The notes under the pieces were generated by a model that saw nothing but the letters and a program-made list of their open reading frames with translations, was not told where the DNA came from and did not search any database. Below, piece by piece: positions 1 to 11,600 of a DNA stretch of 64,000 nt. Position 1 is the first letter of the stretch. The number at the start of each line of letters is the position of its first letter. Source of the DNA: Ruminococcus sp. (lineage in GTDB: Bacteria; Bacillota; Clostridia; Oscillospirales; Acutalibacteraceae); NCBI GenBank assembly GCA_022510945.1, contig JAFLSK010000005.1:9308-73307 (forward strand). Reading direction: 5' to 3'. Position numbers and translations under genes: made by a program.

Positions 1-73
1 TTTTTGTTGCCTGCGGCAAAACACTGTGCTGCGCACAGTAATTATGATATAATAAACTCCGGAGATGATAAAA

Positions 74-736
74 ATGTCAAAAGTTGAATTTATTAAGAGG
101 TTTTTACTTTGTATAATAGGTATTTTTTTCGTAGCTTTAGGGATAGCCTTTTCAAAACAAGCCAATCTCGGAATTTCAACAATTTCTTCTGTACCTAATA
201 CTGTTAGCCTGAAATTTGATTTTGTTTCATTTGGATTTTGGTCAGCAAGCTGGAACATAGTAATGGTTTTGGGACAGATTTTAATTCTTAGAAAGAATTT
301 TGAAAAATTGCAATTACTACAAATCCCGCTTTCCTTTGTTTTTGGATATTTTACTGATTTAGGATTAAAAATTATATCTGTATTCCCGCTTTACAACTAC
401 TTTATGCAGGTAATATTAATGCTTATGGGGGTTGTGGTACTTGCGTTCGGTATTTCACTAACTATTATAGCTGACCTTATTTTCAATGCGGGCGAAGGTA
501 TAGTTAAGGCAATTGCCGACGCAAGCGGAAAGGATTTCGGAAAGGTTAAAACGATTTTTGATATAGGCTGTGTTACAGCTTCGGCGTTGCTTTCGATGAT
601 TTTCTTTAACTTTCAGATTCTCGGTATCAGAGAAGGTACGCTTATCGCAGCGCTTTTCACGGGACTTTTAGTAAATTCATTTAATAAAATTCTTAAAAAA
701 CCGCTTGTTAAAGCGCTTAAATTAAGTAACGATTAA
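74..736 (+). CDS. YitT/YczE-like multi-pass membrane protein
   Basis: ORF 65..736; ATG at 74 has GGAG upstream; hydrophobic segments and YczE-like N-terminus (GIAFSKQANLGISTISSVPN). Confidence 0.7.
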   Translation: MSKVEFIKRFLLCIIGIFFVALGIAFSKQANLGISTISSVPNTVSLKFDFVSFGFWSASWNIVMVLGQILILRKNFEKLQLLQIPLSFVFGYFTDLGLKIISVFPLYNYFMQVILMLMGVVVLAFGISLTIIADLIFNAGEGIVKAIADASGKDFGKVKTIFDIGCVTASALLSMIFFNFQILGIREGTLIAALFTGLLVNSFNKILKKPLVKALKLSND

Positions 737-827
737 CCACATTAAAAGCAAATAAAAAACTTTACTTTATATACATTTTATGGTATCATATATTGGTATA
801 TTTGTGTAATGAATTGGAGGTTATTTT

Positions 828-2759
828 ATGGGTTTAACTATTGCACAGAAAATAATTAAAAACCATATCGTTGACGGCGAGATGGTTGTGGGTACTGACA
901 TCGGTCTCAAGATTGACCAGACACTCACTCAGGACGCGACAGGTACAATGGCGTATCTCGAGTTCGAGGCTATCGGTGTTCCGAGAGTTAAGACCGAAAA
1001 GAGCGTCGCTTACATAGACCACAACACACTGCAGACAGGCTTTGAAAACGCCGATGACCACCGTTTTATCCAGTCGGTGTGTAAAAAACACGGAATTTAC
1101 TTTTCAAGACCGGGCAACGGTATTTGCCATCAGGTTCATCTTGAGCGCTTCGGTAAGCCCGGCAAGACATTAATCGGCTCGGACAGCCACACTCCGACAG
1201 GCGGCGGTATCGGTATGCTCGCTATCGGCGCAGGCGGTCTCGACGTTGCTGTTGCCATGGGCGGCGGCGCGTACTACATCACTATGCCTAAGATGGTTAA
1301 GGTTAACCTTACAGGCAAGCTCAGACCGTGGGTTTCCGCTAAGGATATTATTCTCAAGGTGCTTGAGGTTATGTCAGTTAAGGGCGGCGTCGGCAAAATC
1401 GTCGAGTACGCAGGCGAAGGCGTTAAGACGCTTTCTGTTCCCGAGCGTGCTACTATCACAAATATGGGTGCGGAGTTAGGCGCTACGACCTCTATCTTCC
1501 CCTCAGATGAAATCACGAGAGAATTTTTGAAGGCACAGGGTCGCGAGGAGGATTACACAGAACTTTCCTCGGACGCTGACGCAGAGTATGACGAGGTTAT
1601 CGAGATTAACCTCGACGAGCTCAAGCCGCTTGCTGCTTGTCCTCACTCACCCGACAATATTAAGACAATCGAAGAACTTTCCGGTAAGGAGATTAATCAG
1701 GTATGTATCGGCTCCTGCACAAACTCTTCGTACAGAGATATGATGAAGGTTGCGGCTATCCTCAAGGGTAAGACTGTAGCCGACGGCGTAAGCCTTGCAA
1801 TCGCTCCGGGCTCAAAACAGGTGCTCAATATGCTCGCTTTAAACGGCGCGCTCGGCGATATGATTGCGGCAGGCGCGAGAATTCTCGAGAGCGCGTGCGG
1901 TCCGTGTATCGGTATGGGACAGTCGCCGAACTCAGGCGGTATCTCGCTGAGAACCTTTAACCGCAACTTCGAGGGTCGCTCGGGTACTGCTGACGGTCAG
2001 ATTTACCTCGTATCTCCCGAGACTGCGGCGGCTTCCGCTCTTACAGGCGTATTTACTGACCCGACTACTCTCGGCGCAGACGTTGAAATCGAGATGCCCG
2101 AAAAGTTCCTTATAAACGACAACCTCGTAATTGAGCCTGCAAGCGTAGACGAAATGGACAGCGTTGAAGTACTCAGAGGTCCTAACATCAAGCCTTATCC
2201 GAAGACTTCTCCGCTCAGCGACAAGATTGAGGCAAGCTGCTCGCTCAAGGTCGGCGACAACATCACAACCGACCACATTATGCCCGCCGGCGCTAAGATT
2301 CTTCCGCTGCGTTCAAATATTCCGAAAATTTCCGAGCACTGCTTCACAGTATGCGACAAGGAATTCCCCGAGCGTGCTAAAATGCTCGGTCAGAGTATCG
2401 TAGTAGGCGGCGAAAACTACGGTCAGGGCTCCTCGCGTGAGCACGCAGCGCTTGCACCCCTCTATCTCGGCGTTAAGGCTGTACTCGTTAAGAGCTTCGC
2501 GAGAATTCACAGAGCAAACCTCATCAACGCAGGTATCATTCCGCTGACATTCGCTGACGCTGCTGACTACGACAAGATTAAGCTCGGCGACCAGCTTGAA
2601 ATGCCGAACGTTAAAGCAGAAATAATGGATGGAAAAAATATTACAGTTGTAAACAAGACAAACGGCGAGACAATCGAGGCTGTCTGTGAGCTTACAGACA
2701 GAACGAAGGCTATCATCATTGCGGGCGGTTTGCTTGATTACACAAAGGAGAATGGCTAA
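828..2759 (+). CDS. acnA: aconitate hydratase
   Basis: 643 aa; aconitase motifs ([60 protein letters not shown]). Confidence 0.95.
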   Translation: MGLTIAQKIIKNHIVDGEMVVGTDIGLKIDQTLTQDATGTMAYLEFEAIGVPRVKTEKSVAYIDHNTLQTGFENADDHRFIQSVCKKHGIYFSRPGNGICHQVHLERFGKPGKTLIGSDSHTPTGGGIGMLAIGAGGLDVAVAMGGGAYYITMPKMVKVNLTGKLRPWVSAKDIILKVLEVMSVKGGVGKIVEYAGEGVKTLSVPERATITNMGAELGATTSIFPSDEITREFLKAQGREEDYTELSSDADAEYDEVIEINLDELKPLAACPHSPDNIKTIEELSGKEINQVCIGSCTNSSYRDMMKVAAILKGKTVADGVSLAIAPGSKQVLNMLALNGALGDMIAAGARILESACGPCIGMGQSPNSGGISLRTFNRNFEGRSGTADGQIYLVSPETAAASALTGVFTDPTTLGADVEIEMPEKFLINDNLVIEPASVDEMDSVEVLRGPNIKPYPKTSPLSDKIEASCSLKVGDNITTDHIMPAGAKILPLRSNIPKISEHCFTVCDKEFPERAKMLGQSIVVGGENYGQGSSREHAALAPLYLGVKAVLVKSFARIHRANLINAGIIPLTFADAADYDKIKLGDQLEMPNVKAEIMDGKNITVVNKTNGETIEAVCELTDRTKAIIIAGGLLDYTKENG

Positions 2760-2760
2760 T

Positions 2761-3969
2761 ATGCAGAAAATTCAGATGAAAACTCCGCTCGTTGAGATGG
2801 ACGGAGACGAGATGACAAGAGTTATTTGGCAGCAGCTTAAAGATATTCTTATTCTGCCTTATATCGACCTCAAGAGCGAGTACTATGACTTAGGTCTTGA
2901 GAACAGAGAAAAGACTAAGGATCAGGTAACATTCGACAGCGCTGAGGCTACTAAGAAATACGGCGTTGCGGTTAAGTGCGCTACTATCACACCGAACGCG
3001 GCGCGTATGCCTGAGTATAACCTTACACAGATGTGGAAGTCACCTAACGGCACAATCCGCGCTATCCTCGACGGAACTGTATTCCGTGCTCCCATTCTCG
3101 TTAAGGGCGTTACTCCCTATATTCCGACGTGGACAAAGCCGATTACTATCGCACGTCACGCTTACGGCGATGTATATAAGAACACTGAAATGGTTGTTGA
3201 AAACGGCTCGAAGGCTGAGCTTCTTGTGACAAAGCCCGACGGTACTACAGAGACAAGCCTTATCCACGAGTTCAAGGGTGACGGTATCATTCAAGGACTT
3301 CATAACCTCGACGAGAGTATTTCATCCTTTGCGAGAGCTTGCTTTAACTTCGGTCTTGACACAAAGCAGGACGTTTGGTTCTCGACTAAGGACACAATCA
3401 GCAAGAAATACGACCATAGATTTAAGGATATTTTCGCTGAAATATACGAGAATGAGTACAAGGAGAAGTTTGAGGCTGCTGGTATTGAGTACTTCTACAC
3501 ACTTATCGATGACGCTGTTGCGCGCGTTATTCGCTCAAACGGCGGTTACATCTGGGCCTGCAAAAACTACGACGGCGACGTTATGAGCGATATGATTGCT
3601 ACGGCTTACGGCTCGCTCGCTATGATGACGTCTGTACTCGTATCTCCCGACGGCGTTTACGAGTACGAAGCTGCACACGGCACAGTTCAGAGACATTACT
3701 ACAAGCATCTCAAGGGCGAGGAAACCTCCACAAACTCCGTGGCGACTCTCTTTGCGTGGACGGGCGCGCTCAGAAAGCGCGGCGAACTCGACGAACTGCC
3801 GGAGCTTGTAAGCTTTGCAGACAAGCTTGAGAAAGCTATAATTGACACAATCGAGGGCGGCACTATGACAGGCGACCTCTACCTCATTTCTACACTTGAG
3901 AACAAGAAAAAGGTTAACACAACCGAGTTCCTCGAGGCTGTTAACGAGACATTGAAGGGCTTACTTTAA
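2761..3969 (+). CDS. icd: NADP-dependent isocitrate dehydrogenase (eukaryotic-like dimeric type)
   Basis: [23 protein letters not shown] start directly after the acn stop; IDH motifs through [11 protein letters not shown]. Confidence 0.95.
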   Translation: MQKIQMKTPLVEMDGDEMTRVIWQQLKDILILPYIDLKSEYYDLGLENREKTKDQVTFDSAEATKKYGVAVKCATITPNAARMPEYNLTQMWKSPNGTIRAILDGTVFRAPILVKGVTPYIPTWTKPITIARHAYGDVYKNTEMVVENGSKAELLVTKPDGTTETSLIHEFKGDGIIQGLHNLDESISSFARACFNFGLDTKQDVWFSTKDTISKKYDHRFKDIFAEIYENEYKEKFEAAGIEYFYTLIDDAVARVIRSNGGYIWACKNYDGDVMSDMIATAYGSLAMMTSVLVSPDGVYEYEAAHGTVQRHYYKHLKGEETSTNSVATLFAWTGALRKRGELDELPELVSFADKLEKAIIDTIEGGTMTGDLYLISTLENKKKVNTTEFLEAVNETLKGLL

Positions 3970-4036
3970 TAAAATATAGGGGCGGACGTTCTGTCCTCCC
4001 CTATAAATCATTTTACTAAGGATTAACGACTGACCT

Positions 4037-4672
4037 ATGAACAAGGAAAATATTTCCAAATCGGTTATAAGGCGTTTGCCGAGATATTACCGATTTTTAT
4101 CCGAGCTTGAGGAGCAAGGTATCGACAGGATTAGCTCCGAAAAGCTTGCAATAACTATGAGATCAACGGCAAGCCAGGTAAGACAGGACTTAAACTGCTT
4201 CGGCGGATTTGGACATCAGGGTTACGGATACTCTGTGCCCAAGCTTAGATCCGAGATTATGAAGATACTCGGACTCAACAAGCAGTACAAGGCCGTTCTT
4301 ATCGGAGCGGGTCACTTCGGAACTGCAATTGCTGCTCATATGAAATTCGGCAAGCTTGGGTTTCAGCTTGTCGGAATTTTCGATAACAACGAGAGAATTA
4401 CGGGGACCTACATTAACGACCTGATTATCCGAAACGAAAACACACTCGAAGAATTTTGCCGGGAAAATAAAGTTGACGCCGCGTTTCTGTGTATTCCGCG
4501 GGCTGCGGCGCCGCAGGTTGTAAAAAGGCTATACGAGTTAGGAGTTAAAAACTTCTGGAACTTTACGCACTACTATATCCGGGACGACTATCCCGACGCG
4601 GTGGTCGAGAACGTGCACCTCAGCGATATGCTGATGACGTTGTGCTACAGTATGGATAAAAGCGAGGACTGA
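4037..4672 (+). CDS. rex: redox-sensing transcriptional repressor Rex
   Basis: 211 aa; N-terminal winged helix (RLPRYYRFL...STASQVRQDLNCFGGFGHQGYGY) and Rossmann GAGHFGTAIA. Confidence 0.95.
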   Translation: MNKENISKSVIRRLPRYYRFLSELEEQGIDRISSEKLAITMRSTASQVRQDLNCFGGFGHQGYGYSVPKLRSEIMKILGLNKQYKAVLIGAGHFGTAIAAHMKFGKLGFQLVGIFDNNERITGTYINDLIIRNENTLEEFCRENKVDAAFLCIPRAAAPQVVKRLYELGVKNFWNFTHYYIRDDYPDAVVENVHLSDMLMTLCYSMDKSED

Positions 4673-4679
4673 CTGCGAT

Positions 4680-5783
4680 ATGAAAGCTACACCTGACAAA
4701 CAAAAAATGAGCAAATATCTCAGCCGAAAGCTGAAATTCATCTCTGTACTCGCGATGGGTGCGGTCGTATTTATACACGCGTATAACTGCAAAGACCTCT
4801 TCCTCACTCCGACAACGAGAATCAGCGAAGGATTTAGCTTTACGGCTATGTTCGAGTACTTTTTCTCAAACGAGCTGTTCAGATTTGCCGTGCCGATGTT
4901 CTTTATGATTTCGGGATTTTTGTACTTTTTCAATTATGAAAACACGGGAAAATGCTACTTAAACAAGCTTAAAAAGCGCACGTTCAGCTTATTGGTGCCG
5001 TATCTCATATGGTGCTTGCTGTCGGGCGTACTTATGACGGTGCTGAGCAAAATTGAATTTTTCAATGGGCTTGCTATTGTACAGGAAAAGGCGTTTGACC
5101 TGCCGTATTTCTTTATGTACTTCTTAAGCCCTGCGGCTTTCCCGCTGTGGTACGTTCAGCAGCTTATGATTTTTGTTCTGATTGCGCCTTTACTCTATTT
5201 TCTCATCAAAAACACCAAGGCGATTATACTGATACCGATAGGCGTGCTGTGGTTCTGCGACATAAGCTTTATCATCAACAGTCAGGGGCTGTTCTACTTC
5301 TGTGCGGGCGCGGCTATTGCGATTTTCGGCAAGTCGCGCAACGTCACAAAACGCGATGACCCGATAATAACACTGTTTATGACAATTACTTGGGTTTGTA
5401 TAAGCTTCTCAAACACACTTATCGCCGCGTCAGGTGACGACAGTACATTTACGACAGTGGTTATGCTTGTGCTGTACAAGCTGAATGAGGTTGTCGGTCT
5501 TATGGCGGTATGGATGATTTTCGACCATATTGCAAAACGGATAACCGACAAGAAGGGCTTTCTGCTTGCAGCGGCTTATGTTTTCTTTATTTACGCAATG
5601 CACGAGCCGTTTCTGCACATTGCGTTCCAGATTGGTCTTGCGCAAAACGCGTCACCGCTCAGCCACCTTATCCTCTACATTTTCCTTCCCTTTACGGTTA
5701 TGGCGGCGTGCATTATGGTTGGTATGATTGTAAGGAAACTGTTAAGACCTGTGCATAAGGTTATGACGGGCGGAAGGAAATAA
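4680..5783 (+). CDS. acyltransferase family 3 membrane protein
   Basis: 367 aa multi-pass; FRFAVPMFFMISGFLYF and PLWYVQQLMIFVLIAPLLY. Confidence 0.8.
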   Translation: MKATPDKQKMSKYLSRKLKFISVLAMGAVVFIHAYNCKDLFLTPTTRISEGFSFTAMFEYFFSNELFRFAVPMFFMISGFLYFFNYENTGKCYLNKLKKRTFSLLVPYLIWCLLSGVLMTVLSKIEFFNGLAIVQEKAFDLPYFFMYFLSPAAFPLWYVQQLMIFVLIAPLLYFLIKNTKAIILIPIGVLWFCDISFIINSQGLFYFCAGAAIAIFGKSRNVTKRDDPIITLFMTITWVCISFSNTLIAASGDDSTFTTVVMLVLYKLNEVVGLMAVWMIFDHIAKRITDKKGFLLAAAYVFFIYAMHEPFLHIAFQIGLAQNASPLSHLILYIFLPFTVMAACIMVGMIVRKLLRPVHKVMTGGRK

Positions 5784-5834
5784 TCAATTCGCAATCTTAA
5801 TTCAATTCGCAATTCACAATTAAAAAGATAAATA

Positions 5835-5863
5835 AAAACGCTGAGATTGAATCTCAGCGTTTT
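5835..5863. terminator. bidirectional terminator between convergent acyltransferase and pckA
   Basis: AAAACGCTGAGATT-g-AATCTCAGCGTTTT inverted repeat. Confidence 0.8.
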
Positions 5864-5878
5864 CTATTTAAATTGATA

Positions 5879-7570
5879 TTACTCTAATTCGGAAACTACC
5901 TTCTTAACAGCATCGAGTGCCTCGTCAGGAAGCTTGTCGTAGCCGTCCTTCTTAGTAGCAAAGCCTTCGATAGCGTCTACACGGTTCTCCATAGCGGACT
6001 TGAGAGCAGCCTTGTAGTCAGCGTCGTTCATATCAACGTCAAAGCCTTCCCAATCCATAATCTCGATATCGGAGAACGGACCCCACTTCTTGAACTCAGC
6101 TCTCTTCTCAACGATAGCCTCGAGGATACCGAGTGTATCAGCGGGCTTAACCTTCTTGCCCATAAAGTCGCCTGTGTTGATGATGTAGCAGTCTACATTC
6201 TTCTCCTCAACAAGCTTCTTGAACTTATTGTAGTCGTTTACGAGCGGATATGTTCTGAACGGGTTAGCGTAAGGAACGATTCTGAGAGCGTTGAGGTCTG
6301 TGCCTGCAGCAACACGCTCAGCGGTAGATGTCTTTGTAGCGAGTGTTGCACCCATTACGGAAGCAAGAGCAGCGCCCTTAAGCTTTACAACCGGAGGAAT
6401 TGTAGGATCCTTCATAATCCAGAATATAGCGTTTACGGGAGCGTCAATCTTGTCTACGCGGTTCGGTGACCAAAGCTTGGACTTGATTGCACGGCCGTTG
6501 CCGTTACGGATATCCTCAGTTACGAGCTGAACCTTGCCCTCGTCGTCGATTGTAGCGCCGCAGTTCTGGCAAGTAAGAAGATACTTGTTATCAGGGCAAC
6601 CGGCAGGATAGTCGGCTGTCTTATCAAAGTAGGTGGGCTCTAAAGCAACGGAAGCGCAAGTATCGGTGTTGATGATGAACGCGTCATCGTGGAGAACCTT
6701 AATCTCGTACTTGCCGTTGTGCTTAGCGTGTGTAAGTGTGGACTTACCTGAGCCGGAGAGGCCGTATACGGAAGCAACGAACTTGGAGCCGTCCTCAAGG
6801 AGATACTCCTTCTGTCCGCCGTGGCAGGAAGCGTAGCCGTTGCGGTTAGCGATTGCCCAAGCCATTGTGAGTGTACCCTTCTTGTGCTCGCCGAAGTACT
6901 TCATACCGAGGATAGCGGCGCAGTTAGCGTCTGTATCAAAGTAGCAGAGTGTGAGCGGGTCGGAAAGGCAGCTGTAATCAACGTCAGGAGACTCTGTGGG
7001 TACCCACTGCGGGTCAGAGAGGATGTAGATATCAGCTTCTTTGCCGTCGCCTACTGCCTTGGAGTTCTTGTACATTTTAACGTACTCGTCAGACATATAC
7101 TGGAAGTTGAGCATCCAGGAGTACATAATATTCTCTTCACCCTCAGGGATAAGAAGATGAGCCTTTACCATAAACTCGGGGTCAAGACCTACGAATACTG
7201 TTGCGTGGTACATCTTTCTGTAGCGTGTCTTGTAGATAGCATCCATAACTACCTTATCAAGCTTTGTGTCGTCAACACCGGGCTCGCCCTTGATGCGGCG
7301 TGCGGCAGCATAACGGCCTGTAACAGCGCCGTCGTTGAAAAGAAGAACCTTTGCGTCAGCGTCGAGACCGAACTCCTCGCCTCTGTAAACGGGGATATCT
7401 GTAACAATTGTGCCAGGTGAATTCTTAGCAAGGTTATAAGCCTCTTTAAGTGTGTTTACGGGAACAACATTGTTGCCGTAGAAAGCTGTCTCGATGATTG
7501 TACGAGTCTTAGAAAAACCGACTTTTCCAGCGCCGATTTCTTCTGTTTTGAAATTAGCTTTTGTTGACAT
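5879..7570 (-). CDS. pckA: phosphoenolpyruvate carboxykinase (ATP type)
   Basis: 563 aa; kinase loop YGLSGSGKSTLTH, LHDDAFI, LWSPNRVDKIDAPVNAIFW. Confidence 0.92.
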   Translation of the reverse strand: MSTKANFKTEEIGAGKVGFSKTRTIIETAFYGNNVVPVNTLKEAYNLAKNSPGTIVTDIPVYRGEEFGLDADAKVLLFNDGAVTGRYAAARRIKGEPGVDDTKLDKVVMDAIYKTRYRKMYHATVFVGLDPEFMVKAHLLIPEGEENIMYSWMLNFQYMSDEYVKMYKNSKAVGDGKEADIYILSDPQWVPTESPDVDYSCLSDPLTLCYFDTDANCAAILGMKYFGEHKKGTLTMAWAIANRNGYASCHGGQKEYLLEDGSKFVASVYGLSGSGKSTLTHAKHNGKYEIKVLHDDAFIINTDTCASVALEPTYFDKTADYPAGCPDNKYLLTCQNCGATIDDEGKVQLVTEDIRNGNGRAIKSKLWSPNRVDKIDAPVNAIFWIMKDPTIPPVVKLKGAALASVMGATLATKTSTAERVAAGTDLNALRIVPYANPFRTYPLVNDYNKFKKLVEEKNVDCYIINTGDFMGKKVKPADTLGILEAIVEKRAEFKKWGPFSDIEIMDWEGFDVDMNDADYKAALKSAMENRVDAIEGFATKKDGYDKLPDEALDAVKKVVSELE

Positions 7571-7647
7571 AAAATCTACTCCTTTGTTAAAAAATTACCA
7601 TTGTTGCGACAAATACTATTTTGCCACTGTAAAATAATTACATCACT

Positions 7648-7676
7648 ATTTTATAACTAAATCGTCACAATGTCAA
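7648..7676 (-). promoter_or_regulatory. sigma70-type promoter for pckA
   Basis: minus strand TTGACA-17-TAAAAT (-35 at 7671-7676, -10 at 7648-7653). Confidence 0.55.
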
Positions 7677-7837
7677 GCAAACGCAGATATTTTACAGTCG
7701 ACTTGCAGAAATTTGTTAGAATAACCAAAGCAGACGTTAAATAAAATATTTTTTTGAATAAAAGAATACTGTATTATTCAAAAAAGTCGGGGTTTTATTT
7801 TCGGTGAATATATGCTATACTTAGGTCGGTGATATAT

Positions 7838-8104
7838 ATGGATAATATTAAGTGTACTAAATGCGGATATACTTTTGATTATAGCGGTGACGGCGATAGC
7901 TGTACCTGTCCCCTGTGCTCAAGTGAAATCAATGTAAGCGACGGTAGAGAAAACTTCAAGAACCGTGTCGACAGTAACGCAACTACATACGAAAAGAAAA
8001 GTACCGGAAAAATAATACTCGACTGGGCGATTTTCGGCGTATCATTTGCGGCGTTTATCGTGATATTGTATTTGATTTTTGATTTTATTGTAAATTTCGG
8101 GTAA
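7838..8104 (+). CDS. small zinc-ribbon membrane protein
   Basis: CTKCGYTFDYSG...CTCPLCSSE zinc ribbon followed by one C-terminal TM. Confidence 0.6.
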   Translation: MDNIKCTKCGYTFDYSGDGDSCTCPLCSSEINVSDGRENFKNRVDSNATTYEKKSTGKIILDWAIFGVSFAAFIVILYLIFDFIVNFG

Positions 8105-8199
8105 TTACTACTATTATACACAAATAAATTATAATGTATCTTTTCAAAAGTGGAAAAGTATGTTAGAATAGGGATAAATCAAGGAAAGGGAGCGATATT

Positions 8200-8577
8200 A
8201 TGGCTTCGAATATTAAAAAGAAAATTAAGGAAATTGAGAATACCCAGTTAAAGACAGGCGAGTTATTCGTATATGGTCACTGCGACGAGGAGGGTGAAAT
8301 CAACGCGGGTATCTGCTGTGAAGAAGCTGATCTCGAGGCTATCGAGAGCACATTACAGTACATTACAATGCAGACAGCACGCGTGCTCTACGACAGCAAT
8401 CCCGAACTCACAAAGGAAGATGTAACGGAAATTCTTTTCACGGATTTATTCGGAGCGCTTAACCTCTTTGTGCAGGAACTCGATCACAATATGGACGACG
8501 ACGAGGTTCGTGCTGAGGCAGCAGAGCTGCTTACGGACTGCTTCGAGGACTTCGACTTCTACGGAGATTTTGAATAA
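8200..8577 (+). CDS. hypothetical acidic protein
   Basis: RBS aaggaaagggag upstream of ATG; followed by a strong terminator. Confidence 0.65.
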   Translation: MASNIKKKIKEIENTQLKTGELFVYGHCDEEGEINAGICCEEADLEAIESTLQYITMQTARVLYDSNPELTKEDVTEILFTDLFGALNLFVQELDHNMDDDEVRAEAAELLTDCFEDFDFYGDFE

Positions 8578-8597
8578 TATATTTTAAGCACTAAGCG

Positions 8598-8628
8598 GAC
8601 AGACAGGTTTTCCTGTCTGTCTTTTTTT
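8598..8628 (+). terminator. rho-independent terminator
   Basis: GACAGACAGG-tttt-CCTGTCTGTC-TTTTTTT. Confidence 0.9.
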
Positions 8629-8642
8629 GATAATACGCAAAG

Positions 8643-8672
8643 CAAAGCCGAGAGCAGATGCTCTCGGCTTTT
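8643..8672 (-). terminator. terminator for the 8689 pullulanase
   Basis: AAAGCCGAGAGCAgaTGCTCTCGGCTTTT inverted repeat. Confidence 0.75.
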
Positions 8673-8688
8673 GAATCAAATGGTGAAA

Positions 8689-11600
8689 TTAGCAAGTGTA
8701 GATTGGTTTTGCATCCTCGTTTTCGTCAGGGTTTACGTCGTAGAAATTGAGGTGAACGCCGTCCTTGGAATCGTCAATCACAATCCACATCTCTGTCTCG
8801 CCAAACTCCTTGCAGTCAGGTGACTGAGAAATAACGCCTGTGCCCGCATCGTTGGGCTCAGAAACGATTACGTTATAAGAATCGTCAGTGCTTACAGCCG
8901 TGAATCCTGTTGTTGCCCAACCGTCTTCGCCGATTGTGAGGATGTCGCCCGGCCATGTCTTGTTTTGGCAGTAGTTGCCGGAATCAGCGCCATTGCTGTT
9001 ACCCCAAATCCAGAGTGCAGGGCTATAGGTTCCGTCACCGCTGTGCTTAACGTGGAGAGTAACATCAGACTCAGCCTTGTCATAGTAGAAGTTGACATTT
9101 CTGTTGCCGTAAGGAATGGTAACTGTAGTGCTCTCGGGGAGAGTTTCCTCGTTAAGCTTGTAGCCGAGTGCGCTTGCTGCTTTTACAGTGCAAGTGTCGC
9201 CTACTCTGCCTTCGTATACAACAGACTTCTTAATAGAATTTTCTGTGCCTGTCAGATAGTAGTTAACTGTTACAGCGCCCTTACCTACAGACATATCGGC
9301 AAGATACTTCTGCATCATTGTAACGTCGTTGATGTCAATAGAAGTATCGAGGTTGAAGTCGAGAAGGCTCTCCTGCTCTTTTGTGAGAGTAACCTTCTTT
9401 GCGAGGTACATCTGGAGAATAGTTGCGTCCTTGATATTAGTTTTGCCGTCGCCGTTAACGTCAACCTTAACCGAATCAGGAGCGTAGTATCCGCAGTAAA
9501 TGTCAACTGTCTTGTCAGCCTCGGTGAATGTACCGTCGAGGTCGCCCTTTGTGCCGGAAATCTCGTACTCAACGCCGAGGTTATTGGGAAGAGAAACAGA
9601 ATAATTGCTGCCAACCTTACCTGTGATTGTGTAGGAATCTATTACATCATTTGTAATTGCGTTATACGCCTTAACCTCAACAGAGCCGTACTCAGACTTA
9701 AGACCTACGGACTCGAAGGATTCCTTGTCAACAGCTACTACCATTGAACGTGCAGGAAGTGTGAACTTGCCGCCTGTAACCTCGCCGAGCTTCTTGATAC
9801 CGGCCTGCTGGTCGTTAGCAATGATTACCCATTCCCTAACGCCGTCGATATCGCTGAGGGTGAAGGTAGTGTCGTTTTTGGATGAGTTTGCAACAACAGC
9901 GAGCTTTTTCCACTGGCCTTCTGTTGTGTTATTCCAAACAGCCGCGTATGTGGTTGTGGGATCAACAGCGCCGGAGTAAAGTACATACTTGCTTGCGGAA
10001 GATGTTGTATTGTCTGTGAGAGGTGCAAAATGTGTACGAATCTCACGCATACCCTTATAGTAGGATACGATATCAGCGTTAGTCTTTGCAAGAGACCAGT
10101 CAATCATATTGAGCGTAGCAGCAGCATTGTAGCTGTTATGGTTGTTGTCCTTTGAACGACCCATCTCCTCGCCTGCGAGTATGAAAGTAATACCCTGAGA
10201 CATATTAAGGAGACCGCCCGCGAGCTTATTCTCAGCTACGAGTGTGGAGTGGCGCTTTCTCCAATAATCGGTGAGACCTTCGGAGTCAGCGAGTCTGTCC
10301 CAAAGAGACTGGTTATCGTGGCAGGAAGTGTATGTTACGGTCTGTGAGGGCTGTAATGCTTTCCATGTGCCGCTCTTTGTGTTAGCAAGAATACCGTAAG
10401 TCATATTAGCATAGCTTGCGTTTGAGCCCTGGAGCCAGCCTCTGCCGGTCATTTCGAATACGGAACCCTTGAGAGCGTCACGGATGCTGTCGTTGAAGAA
10501 GCCTATGCGCTCGCTCATATAAGAAGCGCTCTTCTGGTTAGCAAGACGTAATGTTTCGCCTGTGCAGGTTGTGGACGGTGTTGTGGTGCTCATTGACCAG
10601 CCCTCGCCCCAGATTGTGAGACGCGGGTCAACCTTATCCATTTCCTCGCGGATGAGGTTCATTGTCTCAACATCGTGGAGACCCATAAGGTCAAAACGGA
10701 AGCCGTCAACGTGGTACTCGTTAACCCAGTACATACAGGACTGAATCATAAAGTTACGGAACATAAGACGCTCGGAAGCAGTATCGTTGCCGCAACCGGA
10801 GCCGCTCGAAAAACCGCCTGTTTTTGTCATTCTGTAGTAATAGTTAGGAACACAAGCCTCGAAGGAGGTCTCTGTGTTATAGGTGTGGTTATAAACAACG
10901 TCCATTACAACGGATAAACCTGCGTTATGGAGAGCCTGAATCATCTGCTTGCACTCTTTAATACGAACCTTACCGTCGTAGGGATTAGTTGAATAGGAAC
11001 CCTCGGGAACATTATAGTTCATAGGATCGTAACCCCAGTTAAACTGAGAGTCGGAGCCGGACTCGTCTACAGAACCGAAATCGTAGAACGGGTTAATCTG
11101 AACAGTAGTTACGCCGAGCTCCTTGAGGTAGTCGATCATTGTCGGAATCTTACCCTCGCCGTTAAGGGTGGTGCCTGTCTCGGTGAACGCTAAGTACTTT
11201 CCGCGATGTTCATCGGAAACGCCTGAGTTAGGCGCATAGGAGAAGTCCTTAACGTGAACTTCCCAAACGAAGGAATCTGTTGACTTATCGAGTACAACGT
11301 GAGTATCCTTATCCCAGCCCTCGGGATCTGTTTCGTCGAGGTCGATAATCTGGGAACGTCTGCCGTTTACACCTGTAGCGACGGAGTAAACGTCAGTGGT
11401 CTCTTTCTCGGTTGTCTTTTTACCTGTTACGTTCTTTGCCTTTACAGTGTAGGTGTAGAACTCGTTCTTATGGTCGCCGTCGAGAGTAACGGACCATACG
11501 CCTGTTTCCTCGTCGAAAACAAGAGGTGTGGAGCCGAGATTCTCAGCGCCCTCTTCTCTGTCGCTGCCGGTGGCGTAAAGGTTAACCTTTACACTGGTAG

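Noticed and set aside
6821-7420. 199-aa ORF antisense to pckA
   Set aside because: Shadow ORF; codon-bias artefact opposite a conserved enzyme.
8965-9747. 260-aa ORF antisense to pullulanase
   Set aside because: Shadow ORF opposite a strongly supported GH13 gene.
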